From the NCBI RefSeq assembly GCF_017352375.1, contig NZ_JAFEVR010000016.1, positions 1 to 64,000 of the forward strand: DNA of 64,000 bases. The letters are read 5' to 3'. The stretch comes from Mycolicibacterium sp. S2-37 (GTDB taxonomy: Bacteria > Actinomycetota > Actinomycetes > Mycobacteriales > Mycobacteriaceae). The position numbers and the translations under genes are program-made. How positions within the stretch are numbered: position 1 is the stretch's first letter; every line of letters begins with the position of its first letter. Positions 15,171 through 25,417 of the stretch are shown here, one piece after another. Below the pieces are notes generated by a model that saw only the letters and a program-made list of their open reading frames with translations, was not told the origin of the DNA and made no database searches.

Positions 15171-18100
15171 GCCGCCTGATCTTCGAGGCCCACCGCCGGT
15201 TGCCGCCGCCCGCGGCACGCCAGGGCACCATCACCATCGAACCGCCACCGGAACTGCCGCGTCTGGTGCCGCCGTCGCTGCTGCGCCGGGTGCTGCCCTA
15301 TCTGATCGTGCTGCTCATCGTCGGCATGATCGTCGCGCTGGTCGCGACCGGAATGCGACTGATCTCGCCGACCACCCTGTTCTTCCCGTTCGTGCTGCTG
15401 CTCGCCGCGACTGCGCTCTACCGCGGCACCGACAACAAGATGCGCACCGAGGAGGTCGACGCCGAGCGCGCCGACTATCTGCGCTATCTGTCGGTGGTCC
15501 GCGACAACGTGCGCGTACACGCCGCCGAGCAGCGCGCCGCGCTGGAATGGTCTCATCCGGAACCCGCTGTGCTGGCGACGATTCCGGGCACCCGCCGGCA
15601 GTGGGAACGCGACCCCCGTGACGGTGACTTCCTGATCCTGCGCGCCGGCCTGCACGACACCCCGCTGTCGACGGTGCTGCGCGTCAAGGACACCGCAGAC
15701 GAGATCGACCTGGAACCGGTGTCGCACACCACGTTGCGCGGACTGCTCGACGTCCAGCGCACCGTGCGGGACGCCCCCGCGGGCATCGATGTCACGAAGC
15801 TGGCGCGGATCACCGTCTTCGGGGACGCCGACGACGTGCGCGGCGCGCTTCGTGCGTGGATCGCTCAGGCGGTCACCTGGCACGACCCGAGTGTCGTCGG
15901 GGTCGCACTTGCCGCCCCCGATGTAGACGGTGACGACTGGTCGTGGCTGAAGTGGCTGCCGCACACCGACATCGCCGGTGAAGCCGACGCCGTCGGCCCG
16001 GCGCGTTACCTGACCACCGACGTGGCCGAGCTACGCGCACTGCTCACCCCGGTCCTGGCCGATCGGGCGCCCTTCCCCGGCGACGACGACCGTGCGGTCA
16101 AGCACCTGCTGCTCATCGTCGACGATCCTGACGCGGACGTGGAAGATCTCGTTCGCAGGCCCGGACTGGCCGGGGTGACCGTGATCCACCGCGTCACCGA
16201 ACCGCCGCACCGCGAACAGTATTCCGACCCCGAACGGCCGATCCTGCGGATCGCCGACGGCCGGATCGAACGCTGGCAGACCGGGGGCTGGCAGGCCTAC
16301 ATCGACACCGCCGACACGCTCGGCGCCGACGACGCCCGCCACCTCGCCCGGATGCTGGCCCGCTGGGATTCCAACCCCGGGCAGGCGCGCTCGACCACCA
16401 CCGGTGGCTCGACGTTCACCACGCTGCTCGACATCCCGGACGCCTCGGCGCTCGACGTCGCGACGCTGTGGGCGCCGCGCAGGCGCGACGACGAACTGCG
16501 CGTCCCGATCGGCGTCACCGCGACCGGCGAGCCGCTGTACTTCGACCTCAAGGACGAGGCCGAGGGCGGCATGGGTCCGCACGGCCTGATGATCGGCATG
16601 ACCGGTTCGGGCAAATCGCAGACCCTGATGTCGATCCTGTTGTCGCTGTTGACGACCCACTCCGCCGAGCGGCTCATCGTCATCTACGCCGACTTCAAGG
16701 GCGAGGCAGGCGCGGACATCTTCCGCAACTTCCCGCAGGTCGTCGCGGTCATCTCGAACATGGCCGAGAAGCGGTCGCTGGCCGACCGGTTCGCCGACAC
16801 CCTGCGCGGGGAGGTGGCCCGGCGCGAGCACCTGCTCAAGGAAACCGGGCGGCGGGTGCAGGGCAGCGCCTTCAACTCGGTGACCGAGTACGAGAACGCG
16901 ATCGCGGCCGGCCACGACCTGCCGCCCATCCCGACGCTGTTCGTCGTCGCCGACGAGTTCACGCTGATGCTTGCCGACCATCCGGAGTACGCCGACCTGT
17001 TCGACTATGTGGCACGCAAGGGGCGGTCCTTCCGGATCCACATCCTGTTCGCCTCGCAGACCCTCGACGTCGGCCGCATCAAGGACATCGACAAGAACAC
17101 TTCGTACCGCATCGGGCTGAAGGTCTCCAGCCCCAGCATCTCCCGGCAGATCATCGGCGTCGAGGACGCCTACCACATCGAATCCGGCCGGGAACACAAG
17201 GGCGAGGGCTTCCTGGTACCGGCCCCTGGCGCCACCCCGATCAAGTTCCGCAGCACCTACGTCGACGGCATCTACGAGCCCCCGCGGGTGGAGCGGTCGG
17301 TGGTGGTGCGGGCGCTGCCGCAGCCGCAGGTGTTCACCGCCAGCCGCGTCGAGCCCGAACCGGACACGATCATCCCGTCTTTCGAGCCGGAAGCCGAGGC
17401 CGCTCCGCCGCGGAAGCTGATCTCCACCATCGGCGAACAGCTGGCCCAGTACGGTCCGAAGGCGCCCCGGCTGTGGCTGCCGCCGCTCGACCAGCCGATC
17501 CAGCTCGTGGAGGTGCTGCAGCGTTCGGGCGTACCGGCGCGCCAGTGGCGCTGGCCGCTGGGCGAGATCGACAAGCCGTTCGAGATGCGTCGTGACGCGC
17601 TGGTCTTCGACGCCAACAGCGCCGCGGCCAACATGGTCATCCACGGCGGACCCAAGTCGGGCAAATCGTCTGCGCTGCAGACCCTCATCCTGTCGGGCGC
17701 CGCGTTGCACTCACCGCGTGAGGTCACGTTCTACTGCCTCGACTACGGCGGCGGCCAGCTGGCTCCGCTGGCGAGCCTGGCCCACGTGGGCAGTGTGGCC
17801 ACACCGCTCGAGCCCGAGCGCATCCGGCGCACGTTCGGTGAGATCGAACAGCTGCTCCGGGCGCGCCAGGCCCGCGGTGGCGGCCGGCGCGACGCGGACC
17901 ACGGGGACGGCTACGGCGAGGTCTTCCTGATCATCGACAACCTGTACGCGTTCAGCCGGGACAACACCGACACCTTCAACACGCGGAACCCGTTGCTGGC
18001 CAAGGTGACCGAACTCGTCAACACCGGCCTGGCCTATGGCATCCACGTCGTCGTCACCACCCCGAACTGGCTGGAGGTGCCGCTCAACATGCGCGACGGC

Positions 18101-19126
18101 CTCGGGCTACGCCTGGAGCTGAAGCTCAACGATCCGCGTGACAGCAATGTGCGGATCGTCGGCGGCCTGCGCAGGCCCGCCGAAGGCGTACCCGCCGACC
18201 AGCCCGGCCGGGGTCTGACGATGGCCGCTGAGCACTTCCTGTTCGCGACGCCGGCGCTGGATCTCATCCCGGCGATCAACGCCCGATTCCCCGAGATGTC
18301 CGCGCCGCCGGTGCGGCTGCTGCCGACCGATCTGAGGCCGGAGGCGGTCCGGCCGCTCTACCCGGCTCCCGAGCGGGTGGTCATCGGCCAGCGAGAGGAG
18401 GATCTCGCGCCGGTCGCACTGGACTTCGCCGACAATCCGCTCGTCATGGTGTTCGGCGACAGCCGGTCGGGCAAGACGACGCTGCTGCGCCATCTCATCC
18501 GCACGCTGCGCGACCACTCGTCGCCCAACGAGGTGGCGTTCACCGTCGTCGACCGGCGACTGCAACTCGTTGACGAACCGTTGTTCCCCGACAACGAGTA
18601 CACCCCGAACATCGACCGCATCACCCCGGCGATGCAGGGGCTGGCGGCACTGATCGAGAAGCGCCGACCCCCCGCCGGGCTGACGCACGCACAGCTCACC
18701 GAATGGGCCTATCAAGGCCACACGCACTACCTGATCATCGACGACGTCGACCAGATCCCGGACAGCCCCGCGATCAGCGGTCCGTTCGCGGGTCAGCGTC
18801 CGTGGACACCGCTGCTCGGGCTTCTCGGCGAGGCAGGGGATCTCGGACTGCGGGTCATCGTGACCGCGCGGGCCACCGGATCGGCGCATGCGGTGATGAC
18901 CGCACCGCTGCTGCGCCGGCTCAACGATCTCCAAGCGACCACCCTCATGCTGTCGGGCAACCCGCAGGACAGCGGAAAGATCCGCGGTCACCGCTTTGCG
19001 CGGATGCCCGCGGGGCGGGCGATGCTGCTCGGCAACAGCGACGCACCGACCTTCGTCCAGCTCGTCAACCCACTCGTGGCGCAGCCCGCCGGCTCGCCGC
19101 GGTCGAACGGAAAGGAATACAGCTGA
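15167..19126 (+). CDS. eccC3: ESX-3 FtsK/SpoIIIE-type motor EccC3
   Basis: 1,319 residues, full length for EccC3. Two N-terminal membrane helices (about 45-90) precede three nucleoside-triphosphatase modules with Walker A motifs GMTGSGKSQ, GGPKSGKSS and GDSRSGKTT. Domain 1 also carries FVVADEFTLM and RIHILFASQ. The protein is the energising core of the secretion pore and recognises substrate C-terminal signals such as that of EsxG/EsxH. It overlaps eccB3 (ATGA) and the PE gene. Confidence 0.95.
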   Translation: MSRLIFEAHRRLPPPAARQGTITIEPPPELPRLVPPSLLRRVLPYLIVLLIVGMIVALVATGMRLISPTTLFFPFVLLLAATALYRGTDNKMRTEEVDAERADYLRYLSVVRDNVRVHAAEQRAALEWSHPEPAVLATIPGTRRQWERDPRDGDFLILRAGLHDTPLSTVLRVKDTADEIDLEPVSHTTLRGLLDVQRTVRDAPAGIDVTKLARITVFGDADDVRGALRAWIAQAVTWHDPSVVGVALAAPDVDGDDWSWLKWLPHTDIAGEADAVGPARYLTTDVAELRALLTPVLADRAPFPGDDDRAVKHLLLIVDDPDADVEDLVRRPGLAGVTVIHRVTEPPHREQYSDPERPILRIADGRIERWQTGGWQAYIDTADTLGADDARHLARMLARWDSNPGQARSTTTGGSTFTTLLDIPDASALDVATLWAPRRRDDELRVPIGVTATGEPLYFDLKDEAEGGMGPHGLMIGMTGSGKSQTLMSILLSLLTTHSAERLIVIYADFKGEAGADIFRNFPQVVAVISNMAEKRSLADRFADTLRGEVARREHLLKETGRRVQGSAFNSVTEYENAIAAGHDLPPIPTLFVVADEFTLMLADHPEYADLFDYVARKGRSFRIHILFASQTLDVGRIKDIDKNTSYRIGLKVSSPSISRQIIGVEDAYHIESGREHKGEGFLVPAPGATPIKFRSTYVDGIYEPPRVERSVVVRALPQPQVFTASRVEPEPDTIIPSFEPEAEAAPPRKLISTIGEQLAQYGPKAPRLWLPPLDQPIQLVEVLQRSGVPARQWRWPLGEIDKPFEMRRDALVFDANSAAANMVIHGGPKSGKSSALQTLILSGAALHSPREVTFYCLDYGGGQLAPLASLAHVGSVATPLEPERIRRTFGEIEQLLRARQARGGGRRDADHGDGYGEVFLIIDNLYAFSRDNTDTFNTRNPLLAKVTELVNTGLAYGIHVVVTTPNWLEVPLNMRDGLGLRLELKLNDPRDSNVRIVGGLRRPAEGVPADQPGRGLTMAAEHFLFATPALDLIPAINARFPEMSAPPVRLLPTDLRPEAVRPLYPAPERVVIGQREEDLAPVALDFADNPLVMVFGDSRSGKTTLLRHLIRTLRDHSSPNEVAFTVVDRRLQLVDEPLFPDNEYTPNIDRITPAMQGLAALIEKRRPPAGLTHAQLTEWAYQGHTHYLIIDDVDQIPDSPAISGPFAGQRPWTPLLGLLGEAGDLGLRVIVTARATGSAHAVMTAPLLRRLNDLQATTLMLSGNPQDSGKIRGHRFARMPAGRAMLLGNSDAPTFVQLVNPLVAQPAGSPRSNGKEYS

Positions 19127-19434
19127 TGACTCTGCGTGTGGTCCCCGAGGGCCTGACCGCCGCAAGCGCCGCCGTCGAGGCGCTGGCCGCACGGCTGGCC
19201 GCCGCCCATGCCGCCGCCGCGCCGCTGGTCACCGCCGTGCTGCCGCCCGCGGCCGATGCGGTGTCGCTGCAGACCGCGACCAGCCTGAGCGCGCACGGAA
19301 ACCAGCACGCCGCCGTGGCCGCGCATGGTGTGGAGGAACTCGGCCGCTCCGGGGCGGGCGTGGGAGAGTCCGGTGCGAACTACGCCAGCGGTGACGCCAT
19401 GGCCGCGACGTCCTACCTGATCGCCCGCGGCTGA
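19126..19434 (+). CDS. PE5: PE-family protein of ESX-3 (PE5-type)
   Basis: 102 residues, PE domain only: MTLRVVPEGL at the start, Ala-rich helical hairpin, and near the end the secretion-type segment GANYASGDAMAATSY containing YxxxD (Y-A-S-G-D). PE proteins form a helical heterodimer with the neighbouring PPE protein and leave through ESX. In M. tuberculosis and M. smegmatis the ESX-3 PE5-PPE4 pair is needed for mycobactin-bound iron use. ATG 19126 shares one base with the eccC3 stop. Confidence 0.93.
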   Translation: MTLRVVPEGLTAASAAVEALAARLAAAHAAAAPLVTAVLPPAADAVSLQTATSLSAHGNQHAAVAAHGVEELGRSGAGVGESGANYASGDAMAATSYLIARG

Positions 19435-19467
19435 CATGTTCACCGCCGTCGCTCCGCTCGCCCCGTC

Positions 19468-21066
19468 ATGACCGCCCCCATCTGGATGGCTCTGCCGCCC
19501 GAGGTGCACTCGGCGCTGCTCAGTAGCGGACCCGGACCCGGGTCGCTGCTGGCCGCCGCGGGGGCGTGGCAGTCGTTGAGCGCCGAATACGCCAGCGCGG
19601 CGGCCGAACTGACCAGCACCCTGGCCTCCGTGCAGGCCGGCGCGTGGGAGGGTCCGAGCGCCGAGCAATACGTCGCGGCGCACACCCCGTACCTGGCGTG
19701 GCTGGCCGAGGCCAGCGCCAACAGCGCCGCGACCGCCGCCCAGCACGAGACGGCCGCAGCGGCGTACAGCACCGCGCTGGCCACCACCCCGACCCTCGGG
19801 GAGCTCGCGGCCAACCACACCACCCACGCGGTGCTCGTCGGAACCAATTTCCTGGGCATCAACACGATTCCGATCGCGGTGAACGAGGCCGACTACGTCC
19901 GGATGTGGATTCAGGCCGCGACGAGTATGAGCACCTATCAGGCGGTCGCAGGCGCAGCGGTGGCCGCCGCCCCCTCGACGGCGCCGTCGCCGTTCCTGCT
20001 CGCCCCCGGCGTAGGCGAGGCCGGTGCCGCCGCCGCCACCGCCCAGCAGACCGGGGCGCAAGCCCAGGCAGGAGAATCCGGTGCTGCACTTGACAGTTCG
20101 AATTTCCTCACCGATCTGCTCAAGGCGTACATGGATTTCACCAATCAGCTCTTCGAGCCGATCCTCAACTTCTTCCAGGATCCGATCGGCAACAGCATTC
20201 AGCTGGTCACCGACTTCCTCACCAACCCGGCGGCGGCCCTGCAGACGTGGGGTCCCTTCCTGTTCGCCGTTGCCTACCAAGCGGTCTCGTGGATCGGTGC
20301 GTCGCTGACCTACCCGCAGCTGCTCATCCAGCCGCTGCTTGCGATCGGGCTGGGCATCCTGGGTGGCATCGCCGATCAGCTGCTCAAACTGCTGCCGCTG
20401 CTGTTCCCGCCGCCGGTCACGGCTGCGCCGGTGCCTGCACCCGCGCCAGCCCCCGTGCGAGCGGAGCCGACCGGACTGTTTCCGGCCGCGGGTATTCCGG
20501 CGGGCGGCGCGCCCGCCCCGGTGCCGACCGGCGGCACTGCCGCCGGAGCGCCCGCGCCCGCGCCGACGGCTCCGGCCGCGGCGCCGGCGGCCATGGTGCC
20601 CTACGCGGTTCGCGGCGGTGACCCGGACGGCGAAGGCTTCACCCCGACGGTGCGCGATACCACCGGCGCCAAGGCCCCGGCCGCCGACATCCCGGCCGCC
20701 GCTGCCGCATCTGCGGCCGCCGCGGCAGCGGCACGACGGAAGCGTCGGCGCCGTCGGGCCGCGGAGGTCAAGGGCCGCGCCTACGCCGACGCCTACATGG
20801 ATTACGAGGACGAACCCGACGACGAACCGCCGGTGCGGGAACCGCGGATCTCCGCATCCACCCGCGGGGCCGGGCCGCTCGGTTTCACCGGAACGGCGAG
20901 TAAGGATGACGCCTCGGACACCGGCCGAGTGACCGGTCTGACGACGCTGTCGCCGGACGCCTTCGGCAACGGGCCGACGAGCCCGATGCTGCCCGGAACC
21001 TGGAACCCCGGCGGGGACGAACCGGACCCGCCCGCGCGAGACCCGGAAGGGGGGCCGCGCACCTGA
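19468..21066 (+). CDS. PPE4: PPE-family protein of ESX-3 (PPE4-type)
   Basis: 532 residues. The N-terminal PPE domain (about 1-175) has WMALPPEVHSALL and the WEGPSA (WxG) turn, pairing with the PE protein just upstream. A middle hydrophobic region (about 265-310) and a long Ala/Pro-rich linker follow, then a basic patch RRKRRRRR near residue 425 and an acidic C-terminus. The long-tail form fits mycobacterial PPE4. EspG3, encoded downstream, is the chaperone expected to bind its hh-motif tip. Confidence 0.93.
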   Translation: MTAPIWMALPPEVHSALLSSGPGPGSLLAAAGAWQSLSAEYASAAAELTSTLASVQAGAWEGPSAEQYVAAHTPYLAWLAEASANSAATAAQHETAAAAYSTALATTPTLGELAANHTTHAVLVGTNFLGINTIPIAVNEADYVRMWIQAATSMSTYQAVAGAAVAAAPSTAPSPFLLAPGVGEAGAAAATAQQTGAQAQAGESGAALDSSNFLTDLLKAYMDFTNQLFEPILNFFQDPIGNSIQLVTDFLTNPAAALQTWGPFLFAVAYQAVSWIGASLTYPQLLIQPLLAIGLGILGGIADQLLKLLPLLFPPPVTAAPVPAPAPAPVRAEPTGLFPAAGIPAGGAPAPVPTGGTAAGAPAPAPTAPAAAPAAMVPYAVRGGDPDGEGFTPTVRDTTGAKAPAADIPAAAAASAAAAAAARRKRRRRRAAEVKGRAYADAYMDYEDEPDDEPPVREPRISASTRGAGPLGFTGTASKDDASDTGRVTGLTTLSPDAFGNGPTSPMLPGTWNPGGDEPDPPARDPEGGPRT

Positions 21067-21115
21067 ACCCACCGCCCTTCCGCCACCGCCCCGGTCCCAG
21101 TCGAAAGGAACAACC

Positions 21116-21409
21116 ATGAGCATGCTCGACGCCCACATCCCCCAGATCGTCGCCTCCGAGGCCGCGTTCGGAGCCAAGACCGCCCTGATGCGCAGCACGA
21201 TGGCGCAGGCCGAACAGGCCGCGCAGTCGGCGCAGGCCTTCCACATGGGCGAGTCCTCGGCCGCCTTCCAGGCCGCACACGCCCGCTTCATCGAGGTTTC
21301 GGCCAAGGTGAACGCGCTGCTCGACATCGCGCAGGTCAACCTCGGCGACGCCGCGGGCACCTACGTCGCCGAGGACGCCGCGGCCGCCAGCAACTACACC
21401 GCCATCTGA
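21116..21409 (+). CDS. esxG: WXG100 protein EsxG
   Basis: 97 residues, predicted helix-turn-helix. The family turn motif WXG is degenerate (HMGESSAAF), as is known for EsxG, and the C-terminal helix is followed by YVAEDAAA with a YxxxD/E signal (Y-V-A-E-D). It forms a 1:1 complex with EsxH that binds zinc in M. tuberculosis. A purine-rich ribosome site (AAAGGAACA) precedes ATG 21116. It sits 31 bases before esxH. Confidence 0.95.
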   Translation: MSMLDAHIPQIVASEAAFGAKTALMRSTMAQAEQAAQSAQAFHMGESSAAFQAAHARFIEVSAKVNALLDIAQVNLGDAAGTYVAEDAAAASNYTAI

Positions 21410-21440
21410 CCCTGAGAACGAAGCGACACAGGAGATTTCG

Positions 21441-21728
21441 ATGTCCCAGATCATGTACAACTACCCGGCCATGCTGGCGCACGCAGGCGAGATGAACGGA
21501 TACGCCGGTGCGCTGCACGCCGTCGGCGCCGACATCGCCAGCGAGCAGGCCGCCCTGGCAAGCGCCTGGCAGGGCGATTCGGGGATGACCTACCAGGCCT
21601 GGCAGGCCCAGTGGAACACCGCTCTCGAGGAACTGGTCCAGGCGTACCGCGCGATGGCCAGCACCCACGAGATGAACACCATGTCGATGAGCGCCCGGGA
21701 CCAGGCCGAGGGCGCCAAGTGGGGCTGA
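21441..21728 (+). CDS. esxH: WXG100 protein EsxH (TB10.4 type)
   Basis: 95 residues with MSQIMYNYPAMLAHAGEM, the WQG turn (AWQGDSG), and a C-terminal segment ending AEGAKWG, all characteristic of EsxH. Partner of EsxG; substrate of ESX-3 and, in pathogenic species, an ESCRT-interfering antigen. RBS AGGAGA precedes ATG 21441. The following espG3 gene begins 49 bases later. Confidence 0.95.
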   Translation: MSQIMYNYPAMLAHAGEMNGYAGALHAVGADIASEQAALASAWQGDSGMTYQAWQAQWNTALEELVQAYRAMASTHEMNTMSMSARDQAEGAKWG

Positions 21729-21777
21729 CCCGCCCGCCGCGGTTGCGGTGTGGGTATCGGGCGCAGCATCGGGCACA

Positions 21778-22653
21778 GTGGGCCCCAACGCCGTCGAACT
21801 GACCGCCGCCCAGGCGTGGTTCGTCGCCGACACCATCGGCGCGGGTTCCTTCCCCTGGGTGCTGGCGGTCACGCAGCCCTACAGCCACGAGGCGGATCGT
21901 GCGCGATTCGCCGCCGAGGCGACCGCCGAGCTGACCGCACTGGGAGTGCTGTCCGCCGATGGGGCGGTCGTGCCGCGGGTGGCTGACTGGCTGCGGGTGG
22001 TCTGTCGCGCGGAACAGTGGCTGGACTTGCGCTTCGTCTCCGGGGCCGGCGACATGCTGCGCGGAGTGGTGGCCCGCCGCGGCGGCCGCACCGTGGTGGC
22101 ACTGCGCAACGCCACGCTGATCGCGTTGACCGACATGGCGATCGACCATCCGCATGCGCTGGTACCGGTGCTCACCGCGGGGCTGTCGAACCGCCCGCCG
22201 GCCAAATTCGCCGAGTTCACCCTGCCCGCGGCGGTCGGCGCCCGCGCCGACGACCGGATCCGCACCGGCACGCCGCTGGCCGAGGTGCTCGACTTCCTCG
22301 GCATCCCGCCGTCGGCCCGGCCGGTGGTGGAGGCGGCGTTCGCCCCGGACAGGACGTATGTGGAGGTGGTGGCCGGTGAGCATCGGGACGGTCACCGGGT
22401 CACCACCTCGGTCGGGGTCAGCGTCGTCGACACCAGCGCCGGCCGGGTTCTGGTGAGCCCCACGAAAGCCTTCGACGGCGAATGGATCTCGACCTTCACA
22501 CCCGGCACCGCCTTCGCGATCGCGGCCGCCGCCGAACGCCTCACCGGCTCGCTGCCCAGCGGGTCCTGGTTTCCGGATCTGCACCTCACCCGAGACTTCG
22601 ACGAACACGACACGAGAGAACCGAGAACACGACAATGTCCGACAACACTGTGA
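21778..22653 (+). CDS. espG3: ESX-3 PE/PPE chaperone EspG3
   Basis: 291 residues. EspG proteins are cytosolic chaperones that bind the exposed tip of a PPE protein and keep it soluble. Seen: GPNAVELTAAQAWFVAD at the N-terminus, matching the remembered beginning of EspG3, and the WISTFTPG and GSWFPDLHL segments near the end. GTG 21778 is chosen because it yields the family N-terminus; a GTG at 21748 would add ten residues. Its 3' end overlaps eccD3 by 19 bases. Confidence 0.9.
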   Translation: MGPNAVELTAAQAWFVADTIGAGSFPWVLAVTQPYSHEADRARFAAEATAELTALGVLSADGAVVPRVADWLRVVCRAEQWLDLRFVSGAGDMLRGVVARRGGRTVVALRNATLIALTDMAIDHPHALVPVLTAGLSNRPPAKFAEFTLPAAVGARADDRIRTGTPLAEVLDFLGIPPSARPVVEAAFAPDRTYVEVVAGEHRDGHRVTTSVGVSVVDTSAGRVLVSPTKAFDGEWISTFTPGTAFAIAAAAERLTGSLPSGSWFPDLHLTRDFDEHDTREPRTRQCPTTL

Positions 22654-24047
22654 TGCCGATCGTGCGGGTGGCCGTGCTCGCCGCCGGTGACGACGGCGGC
22701 CGGCTGACCGAGATGGCGCTGCCCGCCGACCTGCCGCTGCGCGAGATCCTCCCTGCCGTCCAGCGGATGGCCCATCCCCACGACGACTCGGACTCCACCG
22801 ATGCTGCGCGCCCGCCCAGGAGGCTCAGCCTGGCACCGATCGGTGGAGCGCCGTTCAGCCTGGACGCCACGCTGGACACCGTCGGCGTCGTCGACGGGGA
22901 TCTGCTTGCGCTGCAGCCCGTCCCGGCGGGCCCGGCGGCTCCCCGCATCGTCGAGGACATCGCCGACGCCGCCGTGATCTTCTCCGCCGCACAGGAGACG
23001 CGCTGGGGCCCACGGCACATCCAGCGGGCCGCGGCGGCGGCAGCGCTCACGCTGATCCTCGTCGCCACCGCGCTCGGAGTGACCCACCGCATCGTGACCG
23101 GCGAACTGATCGGACTGTTCGTGGTCAGCGCGGTCGCCGTGGCCGCCGTACTGGGATCGTTGCTCGCCGTGGCCGGCTCGCCCCGGCTGTCGACGGCGCT
23201 CGGCATCGCCGCGCTGCCCCCGGTCGCGGCGGCGTTCGCGCTGGCGGTACCCGGGGATTTCGGCGCCGCGCAGGTGCTGCTCGCCGCGGCCGGGGTGGCG
23301 GCCTGGTCGGTCATCAGCCTCACCGTCGGTGAGCGGGCCGTCGCGCTGTTCACCGCCACCGCCGCGGCCGGTTTCGGGGTGCTGGTGGCCGCCGCGGCCG
23401 CCTCGGTGTGGACGCTGTCGGGCACCGTGCTGGGTTGCGTGCTGATCCTGATCGGCCTGCTGATCACCGTGCAGGCCGCCCAACTGTCCGCCATGTGGGC
23501 CCGATTCCCGCTGCCGGCCATCCCGGCACCCGGCGACCCGACGCCGTCGGCGCAGCCGCTGCGGGTGCTCGAGGATCTGCCCCGCCGGGTGCGGATCAGC
23601 CAGTCCCACCAGACCGGTTTCCTGGCCGCGGGCATGCTGCTCAGCGTCACCGGTTCACTGACGCTGATCGGCACCCAGAGCGCCTCGCCGTGGGCCTGGT
23701 ACGTCGTCGTGGCCGCCGCCGCTGGCGCGACGCTGCGGGCGCGGGTTTGGGATTCGGCACCGTGCAAGGCATGGCTGCTGGCCCATCCTTTCGTGCTGAC
23801 GGTCGGACTGCTGGTGCTGTTCGCCGCCACCGACCGGTTCGGTGCCGCCTGGTGGGCGCTGCTGGCACTGGTCGTGCTGGCCGGGGCGTGGATCGTCGTC
23901 GCGCTCAACCCGTCCATCGCCGCACCGGACACCTACTCGCTGCCCGCGCGCCGGCTGGTCGGGTTCGCGGCATCCGCGATCGACGCCTCGCTCATCCCGG
24001 TGATGGCGTTCCTGGTCGGACTGTTCAGTCTGGTGCTCAACAGGTGA
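22635..24047 (+). CDS. eccD3: ESX-3 membrane channel component EccD3
   Basis: 470 residues. An N-terminal ubiquitin-like domain (about 1-95, beginning MPIVRVAVLA and containing LPLREILPAVQRM) precedes about eleven hydrophobic membrane helices from residue 130 to the end. EccD lines the membrane vestibule of the secretion complex. ATG 22635 lies inside the end of espG3. The stop TGA overlaps the GTG start of mycP3. Confidence 0.94.
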   Translation: MSDNTVMPIVRVAVLAAGDDGGRLTEMALPADLPLREILPAVQRMAHPHDDSDSTDAARPPRRLSLAPIGGAPFSLDATLDTVGVVDGDLLALQPVPAGPAAPRIVEDIADAAVIFSAAQETRWGPRHIQRAAAAAALTLILVATALGVTHRIVTGELIGLFVVSAVAVAAVLGSLLAVAGSPRLSTALGIAALPPVAAAFALAVPGDFGAAQVLLAAAGVAAWSVISLTVGERAVALFTATAAAGFGVLVAAAAASVWTLSGTVLGCVLILIGLLITVQAAQLSAMWARFPLPAIPAPGDPTPSAQPLRVLEDLPRRVRISQSHQTGFLAAGMLLSVTGSLTLIGTQSASPWAWYVVVAAAAGATLRARVWDSAPCKAWLLAHPFVLTVGLLVLFAATDRFGAAWWALLALVVLAGAWIVVALNPSIAAPDTYSLPARRLVGFAASAIDASLIPVMAFLVGLFSLVLNR

Positions 24048-25417
24048 TTCGCTGCCTCGCCGTGCTCAGCGTGACGTCGGCCGTCGCCCTGCTCAGCTGT
24101 CCGTCCGCGGCGGCGATCACCCCGCCTCAGATCGACCCGGCAGTGCCGCCGCCGGCGGGCAGCGCCGGCCCCGTCGAGCCGATGGAGCAGCGCGGCGCCT
24201 GCGTCACCAGTGCCGTGATGCCGGGCAGCGACCCCGGCGCGGTCAGCCCGAACACGCTGGCGCTCAATCTGTCCGGAGCATGGCAGTACAGCCGCGGCGA
24301 GGGACAGCTGGTCGCGGTCATCGACACGGGTGTGCAACCGGGCCCCCGCCTGCCCGACGTCCAGGCAGGCGGTGACTTCCTCGAGTCCACCGACGGGCTC
24401 ACCGACTGCGACGGCCACGGCACCCTGGTCGCTGGTCTGATCGCCGGCCGACCGGGACCCGACGGCTTCTCCGGTGTCGCGCCCGCAGCGCAGATCCTCT
24501 CGATCCGACAGACCTCGCCGCGCTACGCACCGGCCCGCCCCTCGGAGGATCCGGCACTGCAGCGCGCCGCGATCGACACCGCCAGCCTGGCCCGCGCGAT
24601 CGTGCGCGCCGCCGACCGGGGCGCCCGCGTCATCAACGTCTCGGTGGTCACCTGCCTGCCCGCCGGCCAGACCCTCGATCAGACCGAGCTGGGGGCCGCG
24701 CTGCGCTACGCCACCCGTGACAAGGACGCCGTGGTCATCGCCGCCGCGGGCAACAACGCCGGCGGGTACACGACGGGGACGGCGTGTGAGTCGAATCCAC
24801 CGACCGATCCTGGCCGCCCCGACGATCCGCGCAACTGGGCCGGAGTCACGACGGTGTCCATCCCGTCGTGGTGGCAGCCCTACGTGCTGTCGGTCGGCTC
24901 GCTGACCGCCGGCGGTCGCCCCTCCGAATTCACCATGGCCGGACCATGGCTGGGCATCGCGGCGCCCGGCGAGGACATCGTCTCGCTGAGCAATGCGCCC
25001 GGCGGCGGACTGGCCGACGGGCTGCCCGACGACAAGGGCAACCTCTTCGCGCTCAGCGGCACCAGCTACGCCACCGCCTATGTGTCGGGGGTGGCCGCGC
25101 TGGTGCGCAGCAGGTATCCGCAGCTGACCGCCGACCAGGTGGTGCGCCGCCTCACCGCCACCGCCCACGGCGGTGCCCGGTCGCCGTCGAGCGTCGTCGG
25201 GGCGGGCAGCGTCGACCCCGTCGCCGCCCTGACCTGGGAGCTGCCCACCGACCCCGCCGCTGCCCCGCCATCGGCCAAACCGGTTGCCGCACCTCCGGTT
25301 CCGGTACCACCAGACCACACCCCCCGAACGGTCGCACTGATCGGCTCGGGCGTGCTCGCGCTCGCGGTCCTCACGGCCGTCGTGGTGAGCCGACGACGAA
25401 AGGACGGGGCCCGATGA
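24044..25417 (+). CDS. mycP3: mycosin MycP3, subtilisin-like protease of ESX-3
   Basis: 457 residues. Signal peptide (about 1-24, CLAVLSVTSAVALLSCPSAAA), catalytic domain with Asp in VIDTGVQP, His in DGHGTLVAG and Ser in SGTSYATAYVSG, then a Pro-rich linker and a C-terminal membrane helix (about 425-448) followed by a basic RRRKD tail. It faces the periplasm and stabilises the ESX complex. GTG 24044 overlaps the eccD3 stop; the gene's TGA overlaps eccE3. Confidence 0.95.
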   Translation: MIRCLAVLSVTSAVALLSCPSAAAITPPQIDPAVPPPAGSAGPVEPMEQRGACVTSAVMPGSDPGAVSPNTLALNLSGAWQYSRGEGQLVAVIDTGVQPGPRLPDVQAGGDFLESTDGLTDCDGHGTLVAGLIAGRPGPDGFSGVAPAAQILSIRQTSPRYAPARPSEDPALQRAAIDTASLARAIVRAADRGARVINVSVVTCLPAGQTLDQTELGAALRYATRDKDAVVIAAAGNNAGGYTTGTACESNPPTDPGRPDDPRNWAGVTTVSIPSWWQPYVLSVGSLTAGGRPSEFTMAGPWLGIAAPGEDIVSLSNAPGGGLADGLPDDKGNLFALSGTSYATAYVSGVAALVRSRYPQLTADQVVRRLTATAHGGARSPSSVVGAGSVDPVAALTWELPTDPAAAPPSAKPVAAPPVPVPPDHTPRTVALIGSGVLALAVLTAVVVSRRRKDGAR